54,004 nucleotides of DNA from Candidatus Aminicenantota bacterium (lineage in GTDB: Bacteria > Acidobacteriota > Aminicenantia > Aminicenantales > Aminicenantaceae), in contig JAGGYH010000015.1 in assembly GCA_021162615.1 (NCBI GenBank), positions 1 to 54,004 on the forward strand, written 5' to 3'. Position 1 is the first letter of the stretch. Each line of letters opens with the position of its first letter. The position numbers and the translations under genes were made by a program. Of the stretch, positions 44,058 to 51,951 are shown in pieces. The notes beneath the pieces are model-generated. The model made no database searches and was not told the DNA's origin. It saw only the letters and a list, made by a program, of their open reading frames with translations.

Positions 44058-45086
44058 ATGAAAAATTTAAAATCAGTAGGAATCATGTTGGTTTTCTGCA
44101 TGACCATGGGAAGTGCTTTGGCGGCTTTGGATTTCACGCAGGATAAGGAAGACGAATCCCTCAAAGCTCTAGAGGCTGCAAAAAAGTATATATATCAGAA
44201 AAATTGGGAAGATGCGGTTTCAAAACTGGAAAAGATGATCAAGAAGTACGAAAAAAGCCGTTATTTGGATGAATCTTTATACTGGTTGGGATACAGCATG
44301 GAGAAGCTCAGCAGGGAATTGGAAAACATGAACAAGCAGGTTCAGTTCAAGGAACAAGCTGTTAAGCATCTTAACAGGTTGATTGAAGAGATGAACCAAA
44401 GTTCCTGGGCGGATGACGCGAAGGTGCTGAGAGTGGAGATTGCGGAAGAACTGGTGAAAAGGGGATATTCGAATTATAAAGAATATATAAACGGCAGCCT
44501 TGGCTTAGGAGTTTTAGGCGGAGTTGAAGGGGTTGTTTTGGGTGGTGTCGAAGGTGGAGTTATAGGCGGAGTTGAAGGTGGAGTTGGTATAGTAACGGAA
44601 AAGGACCCTGAGACTGATCTGAAACTTGTGGCGCTTGATGCTCTTATGAACATGAAAGATGAAAGAGCTTTTTCGATCCTCAAAGAAGTCATTGACAAGA
44701 ACGATGACCCAAGGCTCAGGAAAAAAGCTGTTTTCATAATAAGCCAGGGGCATAGTCCCGATGTTGTGCCGTTATTAGTTAAGGTGGCTAAAACAGACCC
44801 GGATGAAGACGTCCGGAAACAGGCCGTCTTCTGGCTCGGACAGAAAAAGACCAAGGAGAGTCTGGATGCGCTTCTGGAACTTTATGATTCTGTTTCGGAT
44901 GCAGAGTTAAAAAAGGCGCTCATTTTTTCCTTTCAGCAGGCAGGAGACAGCCGGGCCTGGAAAAAGATATTTGATATTGCCCGGAAGGAAAAAGACCCTG
45001 AACTGCAAAAGCAGATCATTTTCTGGCTCGGACAATCCAGAGATGAGGCGGCGATAGAGTATCTCAAAGAGATCATCAACAGATAG
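44058..45086 (+). CDS. exported HEAT-repeat protein with Gly-Val-Glu repeat linker
   Basis: 342 aa. Signal peptide ending GSALA-A. Residues 30-140 are TPR-like helices (AKKYIYQKNWEDAVSKLEKM, YLDESLYWLGYSMEKL). A linker of about 30 residues repeats GGVEG (LGGVEGVVLGGVEGGVIGG). The C-terminal half consists of HEAT-type helix pairs with the recurring phrase AVFWLGQ or IIFWLGQ. ATAGGAGG overlaps the anti-sigma stop. This would be a periplasmic scaffold or sensor. Confidence 0.85.
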   Translation: MKNLKSVGIMLVFCMTMGSALAALDFTQDKEDESLKALEAAKKYIYQKNWEDAVSKLEKMIKKYEKSRYLDESLYWLGYSMEKLSRELENMNKQVQFKEQAVKHLNRLIEEMNQSSWADDAKVLRVEIAEELVKRGYSNYKEYINGSLGLGVLGGVEGVVLGGVEGGVIGGVEGGVGIVTEKDPETDLKLVALDALMNMKDERAFSILKEVIDKNDDPRLRKKAVFIISQGHSPDVVPLLVKVAKTDPDEDVRKQAVFWLGQKKTKESLDALLELYDSVSDAELKKALIFSFQQAGDSRAWKKIFDIARKEKDPELQKQIIFWLGQSRDEAAIEYLKEIINR

Positions 45087-45106
45087 TCCGGAAGGAGAAA
45101 ATAAAA

Positions 45107-45847
45107 ATGAAACTCAAAGAAAAGATGAGAAATCCTAAAATCGTGTTAACTGCAGTGCTAACGGCTGTTTTATTAGTGCCTGTATTAGGAGCAGTTAAGG
45201 AAGAGAATTTAAAGGGAAGCGTCTTTTATTTGGATAAGCAAGGAGTTTCTCTTGTTAAAAAAATGGAGCTTGCCGAAAATAAATTTAAAAAAGAGCAGGA
45301 GGGAGAGGTTTATTTCACAGGCCATATTTTTCAGAGCCGTTACGAGATCAATATGTATGGGGATTATGACCTGGAAAGCCCCTTTGAGGTCAGCAGCCGG
45401 GGCGATGAGATCAAAATACGAAGGGATTCAAAAAGAGAAGGATTCAGTATGGAGTCTCAAAAGGGAAGCAGCGGAGGAGAGCCGATCGGACTGTTGGTCA
45501 TGCACAGAGTCTCAGGGAGAAAAAGCGAAAAAGTCGATATGCATATTTTTGATCTGGATTGCATCTATGAATTCAGTCAGGAACCTGTTTACTGGCTGGG
45601 CAGTGCAGAGACTGAAGAAAGCTTCCGTTTTCTGGAAGATGAGTTTGAGAGCGCTGATTCTGATTTAAAAAAGACCATCACCTTTATGCTGTATTCACAT
45701 GAGACGCCTTTATCTTATGATTTCCTTTTTAAAGCAGGGTCAGGAAGTTACTCACATGAGGTGAGAAAGGATGCAGTGTTCTGGCTGGGACAAAAAGATT
45801 CTGAAGAGGCCTTGAAATTCTTTGAAGAGATACTGTTGAAGAAATAA
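45107..45847 (+). CDS. exported protein with HEAT-like C-terminus
   Basis: 246 aa. Signal peptide (VLTAVLTAVLLVPVLGA). Residues about 60-150 are beta-rich and unrecognised; the C-terminal 100 residues have helix pairs with VYWLGS and AVFWLGQKDS, the same phrase as the preceding gene. GGAAGGAGA precedes the ATG; 20 bases after the first HEAT gene. Likely partner of it in the periplasm. Confidence 0.78.
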   Translation: MKLKEKMRNPKIVLTAVLTAVLLVPVLGAVKEENLKGSVFYLDKQGVSLVKKMELAENKFKKEQEGEVYFTGHIFQSRYEINMYGDYDLESPFEVSSRGDEIKIRRDSKREGFSMESQKGSSGGEPIGLLVMHRVSGRKSEKVDMHIFDLDCIYEFSQEPVYWLGSAETEESFRFLEDEFESADSDLKKTITFMLYSHETPLSYDFLFKAGSGSYSHEVRKDAVFWLGQKDSEEALKFFEEILLKK

Positions 45848-45855
45848 AGCGAGAT

Positions 45856-46584
45856 TCAGGAGCGGAGCTGGGAGGGGACTTCCAGATTGTTCGCTTCTAG
45901 GAGATTTTTATCCCGCAGGATATTTTCAGCCTCGCCTTGCGCCACTATTCGCCCCTTGTTCATCAGGATGACTTGGGTGCAGAGGTCATAAATAGAATCC
46001 ATATCATGAGAAGCAGTGATTTTCGTTTTATTGATTTTTTTAAGTGTGCGGATAAAGGATTTTTTTGAGCCCGGATCCAGATTGGCTGTGGGCTCGTCAA
46101 GTACAATGATTTGAGGCTCAAGAACCAGTACCGTGGCCAGGGAGACTTTTTTCCTCTCTCCCAGGCTCAGATGGGAGGGATTTTTCGCTTCATACCCGGA
46201 GAGCCCCAGTTGTGTAAGAGTGCTTGTGATTTTTTGCTTGATTTTTTCTTTCTCCATGCCCAGATTCAAAGGTCCGAAGGCCACGTCATCAAAAACAGTG
46301 GGCATAAAAAGCTGGTCATTGGGGTCTTGAAACACCAACCCGACTTTTCCTCTGATTTTTTTGATGTTTTGTTTTCCGATGAACTCTCCGAAGATTCTGA
46401 CTGCTCCATCTTTTTTCAACACTCCGTTTAGATGCAGAAGCAGAGTGGATTTGCCTGCTCCATTAGGCCCGATGATTCCCAGGCTTTCTCCTTCTTCTAA
46501 AGAAAAACTGATATTTTCCAGGGCCTTTGTCTCATCCGGATAGGAGAAACTCAGGCCGGTGATTTGAACAGCCGTTTTTTTCAC
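45856..46584 (-). CDS. ECF transporter ATPase (EcfA/CbiO type)
   Basis: The track starts at 46614, but GTG 46584 overlaps the stop of the T component as GTGA and gives a normal N-terminus (KKTAVQITGLSFSYPDE); 242 aa. Walker A GPNGAGKST, signature LSLGERKKVSL, Walker B IIVLDEPTANLDPGS, switch His in ITASHDMDSIYDL. It powers import by energising EcfT and the S component. Only one ATPase gene is present, as in dedicated (group I) ECF systems where it forms a homodimer. Confidence 0.93.
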   Translation of the reverse strand: MKKTAVQITGLSFSYPDETKALENISFSLEEGESLGIIGPNGAGKSTLLLHLNGVLKKDGAVRIFGEFIGKQNIKKIRGKVGLVFQDPNDQLFMPTVFDDVAFGPLNLGMEKEKIKQKITSTLTQLGLSGYEAKNPSHLSLGERKKVSLATVLVLEPQIIVLDEPTANLDPGSKKSFIRTLKKINKTKITASHDMDSIYDLCTQVILMNKGRIVAQGEAENILRDKNLLEANNLEVPSQLRS

Positions 46585-47309
46585 AGCACCACTCCCAAAG
46601 CTATGAGGTAACACAGGAAAACAGAACAGAATATCCAGTCTTTTTTGTTTGTTTTAAAAAGGGTCAGTGTCTGGATTTTTCTGTCAAATCCTCTTGAGAG
46701 CATGGCCGCATATATCTTTTCTGTTCTCTCAAAAGCTCTTGAAAAGAGTTGGGATGTCATAGGGACCAAAGTCCTGATCTTATTTTTGAGGCTCTGTTTT
46801 TTGAATGTTCTTGATTTTTTGGCTAACCTCATCCTTTCCGCTTCCCCGGAAAAGAGGGAAACGTATCTGTAGGCAAATATCAAAACAGAGATCATGATGG
46901 GGGGAGTCTTTAAAAGCTCCAGTCCTTTGATCAAATGGAAGATTCCGGTCCAGAGGACAAGAAAGCCTATGCAGAGGAGAATAAGTATTGATTTAATAGA
47001 GAGGTTCCACAGGATGTCCAATTTTTCCAAGGATGGTTGGTTTCCAAAAACAAAGACCGTTATCCCAAGAAAAATCAAGAGAGAAAAAAGCATCAGAAAT
47101 CTCGGGATGAGCTTTTTCATATTGATTCCGGAACCAATGAAAAAAGCTGTGAGTGTTAAGAAATAAAGAAGGAATTTGAGATAAGCTGAGTGAGAGGTGA
47201 ATCCGATGACCAGGATGAATACGGTCATGGAGATAATTTTAATCCGGGGATCCAGATCCCGTATGGATAAAAAGTCGTGACCGGCTGTTTCGGATTTGAC
47301 AGAATTCAT
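46581..47309 (-). CDS. ECF transporter transmembrane coupling component (EcfT/CbiQ type)
   Basis: 242 aa. About five hydrophobic helices, a coupling region with the hallmark short motifs (KKSRTFKKQS and LSRGFDRKIQ, the A/S-R-G type), and a final helix. The start overlaps the methyltransferase stop by four bases (ATGA), and its stop overlaps the ATPase start. It links ATP hydrolysis to toppling of the S component. Confidence 0.9.
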   Translation of the reverse strand: MNSVKSETAGHDFLSIRDLDPRIKIISMTVFILVIGFTSHSAYLKFLLYFLTLTAFFIGSGINMKKLIPRFLMLFSLLIFLGITVFVFGNQPSLEKLDILWNLSIKSILILLCIGFLVLWTGIFHLIKGLELLKTPPIMISVLIFAYRYVSLFSGEAERMRLAKKSRTFKKQSLKNKIRTLVPMTSQLFSRAFERTEKIYAAMLSRGFDRKIQTLTLFKTNKKDWIFCSVFLCYLIALGVVL

Positions 47310-47899
47310 GCGTCAGCTCTGGCTATATAAAGAGAGGGTTGGTCTGTGATGGAAAGATTTCGAAAGCCTGCATTACAAAACAGCGCTTCCATTTCTTTTT
47401 CATCCGGAAGCAGGTCTTGCGTTACTGGCCCTTTGACTCTTTTATGAAACCCATTGAGTTCCTTACGGCTCATTGTGTGCGCGACAATAAGGGATTTGTT
47501 TGGTTTCAGTATCCTTTTAAACTCTCTTAAGGTCATTTGTTTATCCGGTACGTGAGGAAGAAGGGCAAAACAGATCACAACATCAAATGAATTTTCTTTA
47601 AAGGGGATGAACCGGGCGTCAGATTGAACAAAAAAGATTTCTGAATGCCGGTATTTTTCTTTAGCAATATCCAGCATATTTTTGGCAAAATCCATTTCCA
47701 CGACTCGTCCTGAGCTGCCTGCTGATTTTTTCAGGTAAGGGATGAGCCTTCCGGTACCGCAGCCGGCATCAAGGACTCTGTCTCCGGCATTGACCATAAA
47801 GTGCGGAATCAACCGGTTCAGCTTGTCTTTTTCTTTTTCCTGCCGGTGTTCGATTTCCCAGTTTTGGGCGGCGTTGTTAAAGAAAGTCCTTCGGTCCAT
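47306..47899 (-). CDS. class I SAM-dependent methyltransferase
   Basis: 197 aa. SAM-binding motif I VLDAGCGTGRLIPYL, acidic residue at the end of strand 2 (VVEMDFAKNML), motif DVVICFALLPHV, Methyltransf_11 type. It sits inside the ECF operon between the S and T genes, with an ATGA overlap to EcfT and six bases from the S gene, so its substrate is likely the imported compound or something derived from it. Corrinoid, tetrapyrrole or metallophore methylation are possible, none shown. Confidence 0.85.
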   Translation of the reverse strand: MDRRTFFNNAAQNWEIEHRQEKEKDKLNRLIPHFMVNAGDRVLDAGCGTGRLIPYLKKSAGSSGRVVEMDFAKNMLDIAKEKYRHSEIFFVQSDARFIPFKENSFDVVICFALLPHVPDKQMTLREFKRILKPNKSLIVAHTMSRKELNGFHKRVKGPVTQDLLPDEKEMEALFCNAGFRNLSITDQPSLYIARADA

Positions 47900-47905
47900 G
47901 TCATT

Positions 47906-48427
47906 TCACTCCATGAGAGAGATTATAGCCATGCGTTTTTTCATTTTGTTTATGAGAGGGGGGATAATCAGCATGATGAGGACGATTCCGGGAAGGCCCT
48001 GGATGATAGAGGCCCATCCCAATACATTTTCCGGGAGGTCAAGCCATTTTGATACCACAATAACAGAAGCGAAGAGAACCATCCTGTCAGCAGCCAGAGT
48101 TATGATGAGAGTCAGATATGAATTGAACCTGTATTTCTGGTAAAGGAGGGATGGAATCCCTGCCAGAACAAGCCCTTCTGCCATCATAATGAAAGCAGTG
48201 GGAGGAAAAAAGGGAGGCATGCCTGTTAAAAGAGCTGAGAGGAGAGGGGAGGCTATCCCTACCACCAGCGCTACCGGGGAAGCGATTAAAAAGCCGGCAG
48301 CAATGATAGGAAAAAACATAGGGAGGAAAGCACTTCCCAGTCCAGCGGCATGGAAGAGAATGGGGATCACAAGGGCCAGTGCTAAAAACAGGCCTCCCAT
48401 CACGACATCTCTTCCTTTATAGCTCAT
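47906..48427 (-). CDS. ECF transporter substrate-binding (S) component
   Basis: 173 aa, about six hydrophobic helices. It begins with charged residues then GGLFLALALVIPILFHAAGL; the loop ALLTGMPPFFPPTAFIMMAEG is typical of S components. Its start overlaps the TonB-receptor stop by four bases. The ligand is not readable: no riboswitch is seen, and CbiM-type N-terminal metal-binding His residues are absent, which argues against plain cobalt or nickel ions. Confidence 0.8.
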   Translation of the reverse strand: MSYKGRDVVMGGLFLALALVIPILFHAAGLGSAFLPMFFPIIAAGFLIASPVALVVGIASPLLSALLTGMPPFFPPTAFIMMAEGLVLAGIPSLLYQKYRFNSYLTLIITLAADRMVLFASVIVVSKWLDLPENVLGWASIIQGLPGIVLIMLIIPPLINKMKKRMAIISLME

Positions 48428-50280
48428 GGTGTTATTTTGAATCCGATGTTAAGATTTCTTCCTGGCATGGGATAGATTCCCGATGCGATTCCAGGAAGCT
48501 CAACATAAATATTGTAGTCTTTATTGAACAGATTATTGATGTCCAGGAAAATCTTTGTTTTTTTAGAAACATTGAAGCTTATTCGGGAGTTCAAGAGAAA
48601 GTAGCTGGGAAGGGGTCTTGTCGAGAAATCTCCGGCAAAGTAATCTGTGACATACTGGCCTTGAAGGGAGATGAAATAAGGATATGAGTCCCATCGAAGG
48701 GAAAGGTCAGCTTTTTGTCCGGGCCTTCCTTTGGTTTTTTCTCCTGTGTCCAGATAAGTGTAAAAAAGATGAAATGATAGGTTCTTGTATAAACTGGCCC
48801 TGAGGGATGCTTCGATTCCATTAAAAGCAAATTCTCCTGTGTTTCTGAACTGATAGAAGGGGGGAGGAGAATCATTGAGCTGTGTTTCAATAAAATTTGT
48901 ACCATTCATATGAAAATAACATCCATCAAAAACAAGCCAGGAAGTAATGGATTTTTTAAATCCCAGCTCATAGTTCCAAACGATTTCCGGCTTGAGGTCC
49001 GGATTTGCCGCAGGATACATATAGAGCTCGTTTAACTGGGGAGAACGGAATCCCTTGTTTATGTTTCCTCTGACGGATGTGCTGTCATTGATTTGAAACA
49101 CCACTCCCCATTGGGGAGAGACCTGAAGGCCGTATAAGGAATCTCTGTGCAGCCTGAAGCCGGTGGACAGGATCCATTTATTCCAAAGCACATATTGGTC
49201 ATGAATAAAGACGGCTTGTTCATTTTTCTGCCACTCTCCCTTGGGGAAGTTGTAGCTTTTTCCTCCGAGAAAGCGAAAATCACCGCCTATAGTAAGCTCA
49301 TTGTTGGTTATATGCTTATTGGTGTAATGAAGGATTCCTCCGTTTACATAATCCCTTGAATGCCAACCGTCAGAAAATATGTGATGTCCGAAATTAGTGT
49401 AGAGCTTGAAAACGATTTCGTTATCAGGGTTTCCTTTTCTGATACTGAAGTCAGCAGCCCCTCTTTTGTAATCGTTCCAGAAATCGGATAAGGGATGGTC
49501 AAGGGGACCGGCTTCATATTTTCGGCCTTCGAAATATTTGACCTGAAAACTTGAGCGCAGATCATCAGCCCACTTGTACTGTATTTTTCCGGTCACCGCA
49601 TTTCCTTGATATTCGGAATTCTCTCTGTGGCCGTTGCTGCTTCTTCTGTCAACGGTGAGAAAATAGCTGAGTCGATTGAAATTACCACCGTGCTTCAGAT
49701 TGTACTGCTGGGTATTGAAACTTCCGTATGTCGCTTCAAAGTCGGTTTCGAATTTTTCTTTTGGCATATGGGTGAGTATGTTGACCACTCCTCCTAATGC
49801 CTCAGAGCCATAGAGCACGGAAGAAGGGCCTCTCACGATTTCGATCCGTTCCACATTATCCAAGGGAAATGCATGGGTCACAGTGCAGCCGAATAAACCC
49901 ATTTTTTCAGGGCGTCCGTCCACGAGGACAGCGATCCTGCGGCCTCTCTGGCCTATTCCTCTTATATCCACATCCGCTCTTCCAAAAGCGCTTGTCTGCC
50001 GGATAAAAATCCCGGGCTGGTTATTCAAGAGATTCAGGGCATTGCTGACTCCCGGCAAGGCCAGAATGTCGTTTATGTCTATAACGCTCACTGAGGATGA
50101 GCAGTCTTTGATCATGTGACGGGTCAAGGTGGCTGTGACAAGGACCTTTTCGTGAGGATGGAACGTGGTTTCTTTGTCATCTTTTTTTTTCTCAGAGTTT
50201 TCATTCGGTGCTGCCATCACAGAACCGCATATGAATAAGAGTAAGATGAGTTGTATGAAGGCTTTTTTCCAAGTCCTCAA
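48424..50280 (-). CDS. TonB-dependent outer-membrane receptor (BtuB-like size)
   Basis: 618 aa from a TTG start backed by CAGGAGA. Signal peptide ending GSVMA-A, TonB box near VLVTATLTR, plug domain with FGRADVDIRGIGQRG, VDGRPEK and ERIEIVRGPSSVLYGSEALG, then a beta-barrel of about 450 residues with many Tyr/Phe. Size and plug resemble BtuB/vitamin and metallophore receptors. All five genes of the unit overlap or nearly touch, so outer-membrane uptake and ECF inner-membrane uptake are expressed together. Confidence 0.92.
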   Translation of the reverse strand: MRTWKKAFIQLILLLFICGSVMAAPNENSEKKKDDKETTFHPHEKVLVTATLTRHMIKDCSSSVSVIDINDILALPGVSNALNLLNNQPGIFIRQTSAFGRADVDIRGIGQRGRRIAVLVDGRPEKMGLFGCTVTHAFPLDNVERIEIVRGPSSVLYGSEALGGVVNILTHMPKEKFETDFEATYGSFNTQQYNLKHGGNFNRLSYFLTVDRRSSNGHRENSEYQGNAVTGKIQYKWADDLRSSFQVKYFEGRKYEAGPLDHPLSDFWNDYKRGAADFSIRKGNPDNEIVFKLYTNFGHHIFSDGWHSRDYVNGGILHYTNKHITNNELTIGGDFRFLGGKSYNFPKGEWQKNEQAVFIHDQYVLWNKWILSTGFRLHRDSLYGLQVSPQWGVVFQINDSTSVRGNINKGFRSPQLNELYMYPAANPDLKPEIVWNYELGFKKSITSWLVFDGCYFHMNGTNFIETQLNDSPPPFYQFRNTGEFAFNGIEASLRASLYKNLSFHLFYTYLDTGEKTKGRPGQKADLSLRWDSYPYFISLQGQYVTDYFAGDFSTRPLPSYFLLNSRISFNVSKKTKIFLDINNLFNKDYNIYVELPGIASGIYPMPGRNLNIGFKITP

Positions 50281-50294
50281 TTGGGTCTCCTGGT

Positions 50295-50337
50295 GTTATT
50301 ATTTTAGATATAGTAACATTATGACATTTAAAGTCAA
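50295..50337 (-). promoter_or_regulatory. candidate promoter and operator of the TonB-ECF operon
   Basis: Dyad GTTATTAT-TTTAGAT-ATAGTAAC (50295-50317), 7 of 8 arm pairs matching, just before the ribosome binding site. Minus-strand TTGACT (50332-50337) with TATATC 19 bases on would overlap the dyad. No cobalamin-riboswitch features are visible. Confidence 0.4.
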
Positions 50338-50347
50338 TCTTTTATTT

Positions 50348-50392
50348 GGGGACATCCCATTAGGTACCACCCTATTCAATTTTATATACATT
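50348..50392 (+). repeat. left end of a GGGGACATCCC...GGTACC element
   Basis: GGGGACATCCCATTAGGTACC and the following ACCCTATTCAATTTT are the same as at 53844; similarity ends near 50392. A solo end without the right arm, resembling termini of REP/RAYT-type elements. Confidence 0.6.
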
Positions 50393-50460
50393 ATCCAATA
50401 TAGAGTCGCGAGGTCTTTTTTGCAGAACATGTTCTTGGAATCTCTGACGGTGTTTATCAG

Positions 50461-50489
50461 CCTGACCTATTCATAAAAAAATGGCGATG
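50461..50489 (+). repeat. solo left end of the MITE-like family
   Basis: CCTGACCTATTCATAAAAAA then ATGGCGATG; it cuts into the LuxR remnant, whose last codons read into it. Confidence 0.6.
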
Positions 50490-50590
50490 TTTATCAGCTG
50501 AAGGCGGTTCTGGACATTGAGTTTTTGATAGATATTATTGAGATGGGATTTCACTGTTTTGAGGGAAATATAAAGCTCTTTTTCTATAGG
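50471..50590 (-). pseudogene. LuxR/NarL-type HTH remnant
   Basis: Minus-strand frame reads ELYISLKTVKSHLNNIYQKL then NVQNRLQLINIA, the recognition part of a LuxR-family output domain. The receiver and most of the HTH are gone, and the ORF continues upstream into unrelated sequence. The 3' end runs into a mobile-repeat end. Confidence 0.6.
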
Positions 50591-50653
50591 GATATGAACC
50601 ACCCCTGAAACAATGAGGTCCGCTCTCCCGCTGAGGCTGATAAAACCAGTCAC

Positions 50654-50698
50654 TCACTCATGCCGCAGGGAGTCTGCGGGGTTAGCTTTGACGGCTTC
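50654..50698 (-). pseudogene. C-terminal scrap of an FtsX/MacB-type ABC permease
   Basis: Minus strand EAVKANPADSLRHE followed by TGA, the stereotyped end of MacB-like permeases and very similar to KTAAANPADSLKYE at the end of the 52-kb pseudogene. It abuts the RelE-type toxin stop codon. Confidence 0.6.
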
Positions 50699-50945
50699 AA
50701 TAAGCTTCTTTTCTGTGTTTGATCCGGTAAATGAAGACTTTCTTTTTTTTGTCATCGATTCTATATATGATCCGATAGTTTCCTGACCGGATACGATATC
50801 CTTGTTCTGCTGTGAGCTTGAGACAACCATGAGGTCTGGGATTTTCTTTAAGGGAAGAGATCTTCTTTACTAGAATATCGAATGTTTTTCCTTTAAATTT
50901 ATCAAGGTCTTTTTGAGCCGTAGGAAGCAGGAGTATTTTATACAC
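50697..50945 (-). CDS. RelE/ParE-superfamily toxin
   Basis: 82 aa. KILLLPTAQKDLDKF, ENPRPHGCLKL, GYRIRSGNYRIIYRIDD and KVFIYRIKHRKEAY follow the RelE/ParE order, with the basic residues of the RNA-cleaving RelE group. The start overlaps the antitoxin gene by eight bases, and the antitoxin is first. In this family the toxin cleaves mRNA on the ribosome or poisons gyrase; which of these applies here is not shown. Confidence 0.9.
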   Translation of the reverse strand: MYKILLLPTAQKDLDKFKGKTFDILVKKISSLKENPRPHGCLKLTAEQGYRIRSGNYRIIYRIDDKKKKVFIYRIKHRKEAY

Positions 50946-51165
50946 GCCTTTTTTTGAGATAACCTTCGATAGGAATGGCTTCTTTTTCTAAAGAGCGCAG
51001 AGTTTTTAAATCCAATAAATCTTCTTTCAGTTCCTCTCTCTCGAGCCGCTCTTCAAGGGCTTTTTCTACAAAAAAGCCATACTTTATTCCCCGTTCCCTA
51101 CAGAAATTTTTTACTTTATTTGCGGTTTTGTCATTAACCTTAACAGCAAATGTTGTTTTAGACAT
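50938..51165 (-). CDS. antitoxin of the RelE/ParE-type module
   Basis: 75 aa. A short N-terminal strand (TTFAVKVNDKTANKVKNF) followed by two helices suggests a ribbon-helix-helix DNA-binding part; the C-terminal half is charged (LEREELKEDLLDLKTLRSL) and would wrap the toxin. Overlap with the toxin gene and gene order support a TA pair. No clear ribosome binding site. Confidence 0.82.
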   Translation of the reverse strand: MSKTTFAVKVNDKTANKVKNFCRERGIKYGFFVEKALEERLEREELKEDLLDLKTLRSLEKEAIPIEGYLKKRRV

Positions 51166-51340
51166 AGCAGTAAAAGATTAACACAAAACTGAAACAATAA
51201 CAAACTAAAAATATTAAAAGTTATAAATTGTTAGATTTAGTAACCTGACGAGACTATTTGTTTCGGCAGTGTAAAATAATTTTTGTGAAATAATAAAGGA
51301 GTAGTAAAAAAGGCTCTTGAGCTGGAGGAAAAATAAGATG

Positions 51341-51817
51341 TTATTTGAACCGGTCGTCTGATTTTTTATGAAAAACAGCCCTCCGGGCCTTTTCAAGCCA
51401 TCCTGTTCGAATTTGAGTCTGTTCATCGAATTCCGGAACATAAGGTTTGATGTCAAGAAGGGGAGTTCCGTCAAGAATATCTATGTTTTCCACATGCAGC
51501 ACTCCGTCATTGATTTTATTGAGCTTCACTACAGATAGACCGATCGGATTGGGCCGCGCTGGAGCTCGTGTGGCAAACAATCCTCTGTGCTTGGAATCCA
51601 TAAACGGCATTACCTTCAGTTTGAATCCTTTGGCTTTGTGGAAAGCATAAATCAGGATGATGTGAGAGAAACCATCAAGGTCTTTTAATCCCGGACGGTA
51701 CTTTTCAAACACTTCTACAGTGCCTTTGATACCCGCTGCGCCTGGGGGCTGGATCGGCATCCCCTCTGACTCAGCAAAAGGACTGCGGATGATCCCTATC
51801 GGTTCAAATTCGATCAT
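51341..51817 (-). CDS. trmO: tRNA (N6-threonylcarbamoyladenosine-37-N6)-methyltransferase TrmO-like
   Basis: 158 aa. A beta-barrel SAM enzyme of the TrmO/YaeB (UPF0066) family: PIGIIRSPFAESEGMPIQP at the start, DLDGFSHIILIYAFHKA, and the hallmark RGLFATRAPARPNPIGLSVV. TrmO methylates t6A37 of ANN-decoding tRNA in E. coli; short archaeal and bacterial forms may act on other substrates. It lacks the C-terminal domain of E. coli TrmO (about 235 aa). Confidence 0.88.
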   Translation of the reverse strand: MIEFEPIGIIRSPFAESEGMPIQPPGAAGIKGTVEVFEKYRPGLKDLDGFSHIILIYAFHKAKGFKLKVMPFMDSKHRGLFATRAPARPNPIGLSVVKLNKINDGVLHVENIDILDGTPLLDIKPYVPEFDEQTQIRTGWLEKARRAVFHKKSDDRFK

Positions 51818-51951
51818 GACTTTTTCTTCTCCTCTTAGAACATTCTTTTTGGCCTCAAAAACACCGATTAAGGCTTAGAAAAAACCCTTAAAAACGAATT
51901 AATTGTAATGATATCAATATCATAGCATGGTCTGACCCCAAATTACAACAA

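Noticed and set aside
50281-50460. Cobalamin riboswitch before the TonB-ECF operon
   Set aside because: No B12-box-like sequence or fitting fold could be found by eye.
51241-51260. TAACCTGACGAG near the antitoxin gene as a possible mobile-repeat end
   Set aside because: Match breaks after nine bases and no hairpin follows.
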